A stretch of DNA of 64,000 nucleotides from positions 1 to 64,000 of the forward strand of contig JAIRYJ010000012.1 in NCBI GenBank assembly GCA_031267825.1, written 5' to 3'. The position numbers and the translations under genes were made by a program. A model generated the notes under the pieces. The model was not told the origin of the DNA. It did not search any database and saw only the letters and a program-made list of their open reading frames with translations. This DNA comes from Bifidobacteriaceae bacterium (GTDB taxonomy: Bacteria; Actinomycetota; Actinomycetes; Actinomycetales; WQXJ01). Numbering within the stretch: the stretch's first letter is position 1; each line of letters starts with the position of its first letter. Positions 54,425-62,475 of the stretch are shown here, piece after piece.

Positions 54425-57409
54425 TCATCCCTTCCCTGATCCACTGCGTGAGCCGTTACGCCCACGCCGTGTACCTAGCTGGAAGGCTGAGAGCGCCGAA
54501 CGGATCTTGTCAGCATCGCGCGCTTTGGGCGGCGATGTGACCGGTTCGGCGATGGCTGGCACGGATGAAGCTCCGGCCTGCCGACGCGCCAGGCCTGAGG
54601 CTGGCCGTGATTCGGTCTTTTCTGGTTTGTAGGCGTTCAATCCGGCTAGCTCGGCCAGAGCTTCTTCTTGAATTGAGGCTTTCAAGGCGATGGCTGAACC
54701 GGCGATCGAACCGCTCAGGTCGGGGATCGACAGGGCTGAGTTGCCGCCACCGGGTTGCATTGTGCCGCCTGGCCGGAAGCCACCAGTTTGGGCTGGTCCG
54801 GCCAAACCGCCAGCTTGTACGGCCGACGGCGGGCTTCCTCCGGCCCGCCGGGCGAGGCCCGCCCCGGGCGGTGGTGGGATTGTTCCGGGCGGTCCGGCGG
54901 CTCCTGCCGCCAATGGGGCGCCTGTTCCAGGTGGTGGCATGAACCCGCCAGTTCCGCCGCGTTGCGGCAACCCGCCTGGTCCAGACGGTGGCGGACCGAC
55001 GGGTGGTGCCAAAGTTCCGGGGTCAGATGGCGCGACCGCGGTCTGGACCGGGAAGGGCGCCATCTGTCCGGCTGGGACTGGCCCTGGAGGCATCTGCCCG
55101 GCATGGATCGTGCCAGGAGGCATCAAGCCGGGCTGATCGGGACCGCCGGGTTGACCAGGCTGTCCCGCTCCCGGTAATGGTCCTTGCATTGAGCGGCGGC
55201 GCGGCGGCACCGGTGCCTCAATCGGCGGGATCAGGCCTGGCGGCGCCGTCATTGAAGGCGGCAAACTACCAGGCGATCCAGGCAGCGGCGGGAACGGCTC
55301 AGGGGCTCGCCCATCACCTGGTGCCGGGCTCTGCGCCGCACTCCGCCGGGCGGCGGTCGGGCGGCGCCTGACCGGCATATCGGGGCTCAGCGGGCGCTCA
55401 GCCGGGGCGATCACATCGGCGAAGGCAGGCAGGTCGGTGCCAGGCAAGGCTGGCCCGCCAGCCCGCCCGGCTGGCCTGGGTTCATGCCCCGCCGGTTGGG
55501 CCGGTCCTGCTGGGGCTCCTGCGAAAGGGAATTGGCTGCCAGGCGGTGCGCCAGCTCCCTGATGTGCCCCAACAGGTTGACGTTCAGCCAGGGCCTGGCC
55601 ATCAGCTGAGTGGCGCGGCAAGGCGGCGCTCGGGTTGGCACCCTCACCGAGTGGTGAGAAGCGGGCACCCAACGGCACAATCCCGGCCGGGCGTTCACCG
55701 GCGGCGGCCGGTGTCGCGGCGGGCGGAATCGTTCCAGCCGCCGCGCTGGCCGCCGGAACGTGAGCCGGTGGCACGGCCGGGACGCGGGCGGGCGGCACGG
55801 CCGGAACATGGGCGGGTGGGACCGTCGGCATTGGGCCAGTTTGCGGGCGGGCGCCAGGGGCGTCCGCCCCAGTCGGCTTTTCACCGCGTTTGGGCAGTTC
55901 AGTGCGTCCCTGCTGGGATAACTGAACCGGTTGGAAAGTTTCAGCCGTCGGCGGTGCGGCCGTCATGGCGGAAGGCTCCAGAGCCGGCTGCGGTGGCAGT
56001 GCGGGAGCTGTGCCAGATTCTGGCAGGCGGGTAGCGTCAACCGGCCGGTCATCAACCAGCTTGGCTGGAATCCGGATGACAGCCGTGGTACCGCGCTTGT
56101 CGTCACCTTGCCCAGGAGCGAAGCTGACGGCCGCCCCTAAACGGGCGGCCAACCGTGCCACCACAGCCACACCAAGGCGGCCGTGAGACAAGTCATCCGG
56201 ACTAGGGCCGTCTTTGACAATCTTGTTGACAGTGGCCAATTCTTGCGGGCTCATGCCAACGCCACTGTCCTCAATGGTCAGAACCACGTCACCACGGTGG
56301 TTCGAGGCGCCGATCTCAACCGCTGTACCCTCAGGCGAGAACGATGTGGCGTTTTCCAGCAATTCAGCTACCAAGTGAGCCAACGGCACAACAGCGTAGG
56401 ACCGGATCATCGGGTCCCAGTCGAGTGCGATCCTGACACGCTCATAGTGTTCAATCTGGGATGACCCAGTCCGGACCACGTCAGAAACCGACAAGGCGTC
56501 CCGGATGGCCCGTTCAGGGTCGCGTCCGGCCAGAATCATCTGAGTTTCTGAACCGCGGCGCATCCGAGCCATCAAATTATCCAAAGCGAACAAAGCGAAC
56601 AGCTTGTCCGGATCGGTTTCAGACTGCTCTAACTCGTCAAGGATCTTCAAAGCCCGCCCAACTAGGGAAATCTCGCGACGGGCGGCGGTGTTGATAGCTA
56701 GTGGGACGGCATCGTCCGCCATCGGAGCTGGAGTTCGGGCTGGTGGCGTCTGCGGCACTTCTGGCGCGGCCGGGCTGGAAATCGAACGGCGGGCTGGTGG
56801 CGGCGGCTGCGGTCCTGGCGGGACAGGCCGCTCAGGGGTTTGCCCGCCAACTGTGAAGGTCTGGCTGGGTTGTGGCCTGGCTGGCAGAACTGGTTGCGGG
56901 GCCGCCGGTGGCCCAAGCGGACCAGACGGCGGCTCAGCGATAACGGCGGCGAACGACAACGGCCGACCGACACCTGGGTCGGCCGGCAATGGAGCCATCA
57001 TCGGTGGGGTGCCCGGTAGTGGGCCTGTCTGAACCGGCGATCCAACCGGCACCGGCTGCGGCGCGCCCGGTGGCCCACCTTGGAGGGCGGGTAACCCCGG
57101 TCCGGCCTGGCCTTGCGCTGGACCCCCGGTTTGGGCCGCGGCTAAGGCAGGCGGGCCCGCTGGTAGAGGCGTTGGCGGTGGGGCCAGGCTCCCTGAAGGG
57201 AGCCCAGCCGGTGGCGAGGTGTGGACCAAAGCCTCAGCCACTTCAGTCCGCAGACCCTTGACGCCGCGCAGCATCGACGCCAATACGGCCAGTGCGACCA
57301 ATGCCAAAACTGTCAGAATCGCGCCGATTTGAACCAAGTTGGGGAAGCTGGCCAGATCAATGAGCTCTTCGAGCCCAGCGTTCACAGCCAGAAATTGGAT
57401 TGTTCGCAT
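54425..57409 (-). CDS. Conservon sensor histidine kinase-like protein (CvnA-like)
   Basis: 994 aa. ATG 57409 overlaps the preceding stop (TGATG). One membrane helix (~27-48); no extracytoplasmic sensor, unlike many CvnA proteins. Residues ~50-220 are Pro/Gly-rich. The kinase core (~230-450) has the conservon-type helical segment (LFALFALDNLMARMRRGSE), N-box ELLENATSFSP (~347) and G1 DSGVGM (~381). The rest (~500-994) is a Pro/Gly/Ala tail with few motifs. No clear phospho-acceptor His in a standard H-box was identified, so kinase activity is uncertain. A 14-mer copy lies just before the core (DDAV). Confidence 0.87.
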   Translation of the reverse strand: MRTIQFLAVNAGLEELIDLASFPNLVQIGAILTVLALVALAVLASMLRGVKGLRTEVAEALVHTSPPAGLPSGSLAPPPTPLPAGPPALAAAQTGGPAQGQAGPGLPALQGGPPGAPQPVPVGSPVQTGPLPGTPPMMAPLPADPGVGRPLSFAAVIAEPPSGPLGPPAAPQPVLPARPQPSQTFTVGGQTPERPVPPGPQPPPPARRSISSPAAPEVPQTPPARTPAPMADDAVPLAINTAARREISLVGRALKILDELEQSETDPDKLFALFALDNLMARMRRGSETQMILAGRDPERAIRDALSVSDVVRTGSSQIEHYERVRIALDWDPMIRSYAVVPLAHLVAELLENATSFSPEGTAVEIGASNHRGDVVLTIEDSGVGMSPQELATVNKIVKDGPSPDDLSHGRLGVAVVARLAARLGAAVSFAPGQGDDKRGTTAVIRIPAKLVDDRPVDATRLPESGTAPALPPQPALEPSAMTAAPPTAETFQPVQLSQQGRTELPKRGEKPTGADAPGARPQTGPMPTVPPAHVPAVPPARVPAVPPAHVPAASAAAGTIPPAATPAAAGERPAGIVPLGARFSPLGEGANPSAALPRHSADGQALAERQPVGAHQGAGAPPGSQFPFAGAPAGPAQPAGHEPRPAGRAGGPALPGTDLPAFADVIAPAERPLSPDMPVRRRPTAARRSAAQSPAPGDGRAPEPFPPLPGSPGSLPPSMTAPPGLIPPIEAPVPPRRRSMQGPLPGAGQPGQPGGPDQPGLMPPGTIHAGQMPPGPVPAGQMAPFPVQTAVAPSDPGTLAPPVGPPPSGPGGLPQRGGTGGFMPPPGTGAPLAAGAAGPPGTIPPPPGAGLARRAGGSPPSAVQAGGLAGPAQTGGFRPGGTMQPGGGNSALSIPDLSGSIAGSAIALKASIQEEALAELAGLNAYKPEKTESRPASGLARRQAGASSVPAIAEPVTSPPKARDADKIRSALSAFQLGTRRGRNGSRSGSGKG
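56705..56718 (-). repeat. YGGACGATGCCGYC motif, copy 11
   Basis: Minus-strand match in the kinase linker, coding for DDAV. Confidence 0.6.
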
Positions 57410-59172
57410 CAGGCGCAGAGTCCCTTCCTGCCGTCCCACGGCCAAGCCGCTTTTGTGGTCTGGCCATCCTGGAACCAGACGTAGTCAATGTACTTCATAC
57501 ATTCGTCCATCGTGAAACGGTACTGATAAGCCCGTGCCGGGCCGTTGGTACCATCCCAGGCTAATCTCAGTCGGTTGCACTTGTTGGTCTTAGACTCCAT
57601 CTCACTCTTAGAGCAACCCATGAACTCTTCACCAGCGAAAAACAGTTCGTGGATCGAGTCATAGCCGGCCGCACCCGAGTCGTTCATTGAGGCCTTATGG
57701 CCAACTGAACCGCGCGGGTTATAGCCAATGCCGTATCTCTTACCGTCATTCTTGCGCCACAAGACGTAACCCTGCCCAGTCTGGAAAGACTCAACATTGG
57801 TGGCGAAAGCCGCCGGATACAACTCCATGCCCTCATATGAAACGTAAAGGCCACCTTCAGCGCCCCAGCCCCACAAAACCCCGTCATTAGTCAAAGCGAT
57901 CATGGCTGTGAAAGCGCAAGACAGACGTTTGACCACAATCGGGATGTAAGCACCAGTCGGAGCGTTCGGATCCGCCATATAAGCCTCAAGGTAGTTAGGT
58001 GTTCGCGCCTGGTTATCAGTGCAGTTCTGCTGCTTGTGAGTGCCGTTCTTATCGCAGCCCCGACCTATGGCCTGCATCCAGTCCTTACCCCAGGTCAACA
58101 CTTTGCCGTCGGAAAGCAAGGCGGCACCAAAGTAAATCCCGGAGTGAACCTGAATGACGTACGAATCGGCGTTATTCTCCCGGAACCAACCCTGCAAAGC
58201 CCTTGATGGCATAGCTACGACTGGCCGTTTCTTGTCAACATCTGGCAGGACACCGCCAGACAGTTCGTAACCGCCTTCATCAGCCGCTGGACGCTCGTAG
58301 CCATCTGAATAGCCGAAGTACCAAACCTGACCGTTCTCAAGTATTACCCAGTAGTTCTCATAACCGCCTTCAAGTTGGGTCGGCCGGTTACCTGGCACAT
58401 TGGGCGGTGGCAAGTTGGTGACCAATTTGGCACCAAACTTGTTCGAAGAACCGTCCGAATCCGGGCCGCCATACAAGTTGGCGCCCCAGGAATAGACGTA
58501 ACCGTCCTTCGTCACCGCCGCGCCCGCGCTGTGCGTCGCCGAAAGCAGTGTCACCTGGCAGAGATACGGTTTGCTGGTGTCATTCCAGGTACCGCCAATG
58601 CGGATTTTGACCGGCGGCCAGGAATCACCGGTGCCGACGCGGTCGATCGTAATGCCGGTTTCCGGATGCTTGGCTTTGGTCGCACCAGTGCCATCACGGT
58701 GGGCGTAAGAACCCCAGCCCCAGACGCAGCCTTCCGTATCGACCGCGTTGAAGTTGTAAATCTGGCCTGACATTTCCGTGATGGCACCGCGGGGCAGCCC
58801 TTTAACTGGAGTCGGCGGATAGTTGTTGTACTCGTTATCCGATACCCCAGCGTCACCACCGGAAATGCCGTAGTAACCAAGTCCCCAAACCCAGGCGGTG
58901 TCATACTGCACATCAATGCCAGTGTCGACTGAGCGGCGGTCCTTGCGGGCCTCGAATTCGACCGTGCCAGTCGCCCGGATCACTTCCGGCGCCGCGGCCG
59001 GCTGGATGGCCGGTGCCGCCACCTCAGGGGCAGCGGCATCGGCCGGTGTGTCGCCTGGGCTGATCACCATCACCCCAACCAGCGCGGCGGCAGCCGCACC
59101 AGCGATCAAAGTCCATGTCCGGTGAGCCGTCCGGCCTGCTTGGCGCGGGGCGCGAACTGATTCGTTACTCAT
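57409..59172 (-). CDS. RCC1-like beta-propeller surface protein in the pilus operon
   Basis: 587 aa from ATG 59172 (GGGAGG five bases upstream; eight-base overlap with pilO). A membrane anchor or uncleaved signal at ~21-42 precedes an Ala/Pro linker. RCC1-type blades follow, with repeats of VWGWGxY, VYSWGANLYGG, VWYFGYS, VLTWGKD and VLWGWGAEGG. Several Cys pairs near the C-terminus suggest disulfides. There is no PilY1 in view; a propeller on the outside of the pilus system could serve as a tip adhesin as PilY1 does, but this is inference. Confidence 0.8.
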   Translation of the reverse strand: MSNESVRAPRQAGRTAHRTWTLIAGAAAAALVGVMVISPGDTPADAAAPEVAAPAIQPAAAPEVIRATGTVEFEARKDRRSVDTGIDVQYDTAWVWGLGYYGISGGDAGVSDNEYNNYPPTPVKGLPRGAITEMSGQIYNFNAVDTEGCVWGWGSYAHRDGTGATKAKHPETGITIDRVGTGDSWPPVKIRIGGTWNDTSKPYLCQVTLLSATHSAGAAVTKDGYVYSWGANLYGGPDSDGSSNKFGAKLVTNLPPPNVPGNRPTQLEGGYENYWVILENGQVWYFGYSDGYERPAADEGGYELSGGVLPDVDKKRPVVAMPSRALQGWFRENNADSYVIQVHSGIYFGAALLSDGKVLTWGKDWMQAIGRGCDKNGTHKQQNCTDNQARTPNYLEAYMADPNAPTGAYIPIVVKRLSCAFTAMIALTNDGVLWGWGAEGGLYVSYEGMELYPAAFATNVESFQTGQGYVLWRKNDGKRYGIGYNPRGSVGHKASMNDSGAAGYDSIHELFFAGEEFMGCSKSEMESKTNKCNRLRLAWDGTNGPARAYQYRFTMDECMKYIDYVWFQDGQTTKAAWPWDGRKGLCA

Positions 59173-59836
59173 CGTTACCTCCCTGCTCCGGGATTTCGGG
59201 GGCCAACTGCCCTGACGCGACCAACGCGTAGGTATAGCCCTGAATTTCATACTCAAATACACCCGTTACGGTGTCTGTCGGAACGTTGTTTGGCGGGGAA
59301 GCTGACACTTGGGTGACCAGAAACATACGGGCATCCTCGCCTTGTAACAGCTCCAGATACTTCAGCGCTTGGGGCCAAGTCCCGATGATTTCGATCGAAA
59401 AATGATATTGATACAGTGACGGCGGCGGTTCCGTAATAACCGGCGCGGCATAATCGCCCGGGCCGGCCGGTAAAGCCAATGCCGTCATCAACTGCACTGG
59501 TTGGTCGGGGCGGACCCGTTGGACGTGGGCGTTTGACTGCCGGACCAAATCAGCCAAGTAGTAGGTGAACTCAGATAACTCCGGGCCAGTCGGGAACTCC
59601 GCCCGAATGGCCTCCAGTTGAGCTTCCAGCTCCGGCAACTGTGATCGCTTGTCTCGAAGGTCACGCAGTTCCTTGTCCAACAAGTCATTCCGGGCCTCGA
59701 TTTCATCAGCTTCAAGATCAGCCGACGCTTTGTCATCTACTAGCGGAGAATAGAGCAGGAACCAGGCGCCGGCCCCCAAGCCTAAGACCAGAACTATCGC
59801 CAACAGCACTATGGTGCGTGCGTTTTGACCACTCAT
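59165..59836 (-). CDS. pilO: Type IV pilus alignment protein PilO
   Basis: 223 aa. A membrane helix (~10-30), a coiled coil (~35-85, LEADEIEARNDLLDKELRDLRDKRSQLPELEAQL) and a ferredoxin-like domain (QYHFSIEIIGTWPQALKYLELL). Start overlaps the pilN stop (ATGA). It pairs with PilN in the periplasmic-side alignment complex. Confidence 0.9.
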   Translation of the reverse strand: MSGQNARTIVLLAIVLVLGLGAGAWFLLYSPLVDDKASADLEADEIEARNDLLDKELRDLRDKRSQLPELEAQLEAIRAEFPTGPELSEFTYYLADLVRQSNAHVQRVRPDQPVQLMTALALPAGPGDYAAPVITEPPPSLYQYHFSIEIIGTWPQALKYLELLQGEDARMFLVTQVSASPPNNVPTDTVTGVFEYEIQGYTYALVASGQLAPEIPEQGGNDE

Positions 59837-60597
59837 TGGCCGCCTCCTTGGGTGGCTGTCAGTAAGGCGGCAATGGTGGCATCACGCCATTTGAGGAAGT
59901 CTTCTTCGAGCACCTTGCCAGATAGACCGAGCAGATTGATCTCAGCTGAGCAGGTGATGTCATAAAGAGTTGCCGCGGTCAGATCATCGCCCTCCAGGAC
60001 TTCCTCCAGCAAGGAATAATCCGCCCCTTCTAACTCTGGGGTCCGATTCAGGATGGCCAGCCACTCGGCGGCACTGTCCATTGATGTGGCCCGTATCTTG
60101 ACGGACATCCGCGCGACAGCCGGCCTAACTAAGACGTTGGTTGAGGGTGGCAAGCTCTGAGCGGCTGACATGCCCAAACCAGAGATCGACCCGACTAAAG
60201 AATCGCCTGGACGGCTTTCGACCATGGCGCCGAGCAAGACCGCCCACTTGACCTCATAACCCATCGCCGCGACGCGGGACCGCTGGGCCTCATCAAGCGC
60301 TGTCACCACAGCGCTGACGTCGGCGTATTGCGCCCTTTCCGCCGTCAAGCGGTCAGCTTCAGCTTGGGCGGCTTCAACCCGGTCATCAGCCGAGGCTTTC
60401 CAACTAAGCAAGAAGACGTAACCACCACCGAGCAACACCACCACCAAAGCCACAGCGATGATGGCTTTGATTTGGGCGGCCCGGCCGGCCCGGGCTTGAT
60501 CAACTGAGGCCGGAATCAGATTGACTGAGGGAACGGCCGGGCGGCCCAATAGGGCACTGCCACCCACCATCGAACCGCCACCACTTCGCTTGCTCAT
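59833..60597 (-). CDS. pilN: Type IV pilus alignment protein PilN
   Basis: 254 aa. The conserved SVNLIP motif near residue 25 binds PilM; a membrane helix (~44-66), a coiled coil and a C-terminal domain follow. ATGA overlap with pilM. Confidence 0.9.
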   Translation of the reverse strand: MSKRSGGGSMVGGSALLGRPAVPSVNLIPASVDQARAGRAAQIKAIIAVALVVVLLGGGYVFLLSWKASADDRVEAAQAEADRLTAERAQYADVSAVVTALDEAQRSRVAAMGYEVKWAVLLGAMVESRPGDSLVGSISGLGMSAAQSLPPSTNVLVRPAVARMSVKIRATSMDSAAEWLAILNRTPELEGADYSLLEEVLEGDDLTAATLYDITCSAEINLLGLSGKVLEEDFLKWRDATIAALLTATQGGGQ

Positions 60598-61640
60598 GCC
60601 GCTGCTCCCATCGCCAAGCCAACCGCCACTGGTAGCGACATGCGCTGTTCTGGTGTCATAGCGCTAGCTGAACGCTCAACTTGGAAACTCGAATCAACCG
60701 TCGAAAACGAGGCCGGCAAACGCAGGGCTGTCGAAATGTATTGGCCCAATCCGTTGAGCATTCCGCCCCGGCCACTGACTACGACGTGTTGCACCGTATT
60801 GCCGTTTGATTGAGCGTAGAAGGAGAAGGTCCGGGCGATCTGTTCAACCATCGCCTGGCATTTTTCCGCCACCACTTGGAAGACGGCTTGGCCTTGTTCA
60901 TTGGCGTCACCTGGATTCATCAAAGCGATCTCAATTTTCATACGTTCAGCCAGGGATTCTTGAATCGCCAGAGCGCGTGAAATCTGATCAGTCATGATCT
61001 TTCCGCCAGTTGGCAAGATGCGAAGCATTTCTGGTTGCCCGTCACGTGCCACAGCGACTGTTGTCATGGCCGCGCCAACATCTACTAAGCCAATAACGCC
61101 GCGCTGGAATTGCCCCCGGGCGAGTGCCCGGACCAAGGCCAAGGCCGTCAGGTCAACTCTGATAGTACGTAATCCCGCCTGCTGAACAGCGTCAACATTG
61201 CGCTGGACGGATTCGATTGGCGCCGCCACCAGCAGGCCAGATACTTGACCGCCAGTCTCGGTTAGTGGGTAGAAATCAAGCAGCGATTCATCGGCCGGAA
61301 TCATCAATAGATCCTCAACCATATATGGCAGCGACTTGCGCAAAACGTCTAGCGGAGCTGATGGAAATGTCGCATCGCGAACCACAACACGCTGTCCGCC
61401 GATTCCCAGAATCACATTCTTGGTCGCGAAACGGTGCCGTTTCCACAGATCGCGTAAGACGTGCGCTACATCAGACGGGCGAGCCACCTCACCATCACGG
61501 ATCACATCATGGCCTAAATCCCATTCAGCGAAACGTTGGATTCGGGGAGAGTCAAACGGATCGCGCGGATCAATTGACATCTCAACCGCCCGCACTTGCG
61601 TATCGCCCATGTCAAGGCCAACAACTTGCGTTCTTGCCAT
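60594..61640 (-). CDS. pilM: Type IV pilus actin-like protein PilM
   Basis: 348 aa. Actin-like fold (VGLDMGDTQVRAVEM as phosphate-1, GLVDVGAAMTTVAV as phosphate-2, VVVSGRGGMLNGL adenosine motif). It assembles on the cytosolic side and links PilN to the ATPases. Confidence 0.92.
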   Translation of the reverse strand: MARTQVVGLDMGDTQVRAVEMSIDPRDPFDSPRIQRFAEWDLGHDVIRDGEVARPSDVAHVLRDLWKRHRFATKNVILGIGGQRVVVRDATFPSAPLDVLRKSLPYMVEDLLMIPADESLLDFYPLTETGGQVSGLLVAAPIESVQRNVDAVQQAGLRTIRVDLTALALVRALARGQFQRGVIGLVDVGAAMTTVAVARDGQPEMLRILPTGGKIMTDQISRALAIQESLAERMKIEIALMNPGDANEQGQAVFQVVAEKCQAMVEQIARTFSFYAQSNGNTVQHVVVSGRGGMLNGLGQYISTALRLPASFSTVDSSFQVERSASAMTPEQRMSLPVAVGLAMGAAA

Positions 61641-61677
61641 CGCGTTTCCTTTCTTCAGTCCAACCCTACTCGGCCAC

Positions 61678-62475
61678 TTACAAACGAACTAACTCAAGAT
61701 ATTGCTGCCAGACCGGCCCGCCAGCGGCCAATCCCAAAACCGCTCCGGCGCACATCCAAGGGCCAAAAGGGACGGTGGTACGCCGTCCCCCGCCACGGCG
61801 TACCATCACCCCAATTCCCCACAGAGCACCAAATAGGAAAGCTCCCAACGCGCCAACGGCGAAGGCTCCCCAACCTTGGTAGGCCAACATCAAGCCGATC
61901 AGCCCAGCCAGTTTGACATCCCCCAGGCCCATGCCACGCGGTACCAGGGCAGCCAGCAGACCATAAGCCACCAGCAAACCAATTCCGCCAATACCGCCGC
62001 GCAGCAGGGCGGCCCAGTCGCCAGTTATCCAGCTAGCCGCCGCCAACGCCAAGCCCAAAACCAAATAAGACGGCAGGACAATGCGGTCCGGCAGGCGCCG
62101 TGTCCTGGCGTCTATTACTGTCAAGGCCACCGCTATGGCAGCGGCGTAAAGGTAGGCCGGAACCGCTGCCAGCGGCCGGACAAATAGGGCTACCAGCACA
62201 AACAACACCGCCGTGGTCAACTCGACTAAGGGATACATGGCCGGTATGGCCTGGCCGCAGGAGCGGCACCGGCCACGCAGAATCAACCATGAAACCAACG
62301 GGATGTTGTCTTTTGCCTTGATTGCTTGACCGCAAGCCGGGCAGGCCGAACGTGGCCACAAACCACGGCCGTCCGGCAGGCGACTAATCACCACGGTCAA
62401 GAAGGAGCCAACAACTAGGCCAGCCAAACCGCCAGCCAGGCCGAGGCCCACCAAATCAAGGGCTTGAACTGTCAC
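61678..62475 (-). CDS. pilD: Prepilin peptidase/N-methyltransferase PilD
   Basis: 265 aa. Eight membrane helices with an N-terminal cytosolic domain holding two CxxC pairs (CPACG, CRSCG). The aspartyl protease residues are in VIDARTRRLPD and GMGLGDVK. It cleaves and methylates prepilins. GTG start overlaps the upstream stop (GTGA); 37 bp precede pilM. Confidence 0.93.
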   Translation of the reverse strand: MTVQALDLVGLGLAGGLAGLVVGSFLTVVISRLPDGRGLWPRSACPACGQAIKAKDNIPLVSWLILRGRCRSCGQAIPAMYPLVELTTAVLFVLVALFVRPLAAVPAYLYAAAIAVALTVIDARTRRLPDRIVLPSYLVLGLALAAASWITGDWAALLRGGIGGIGLLVAYGLLAALVPRGMGLGDVKLAGLIGLMLAYQGWGAFAVGALGAFLFGALWGIGVMVRRGGGRRTTVPFGPWMCAGAVLGLAAGGPVWQQYLELVRL

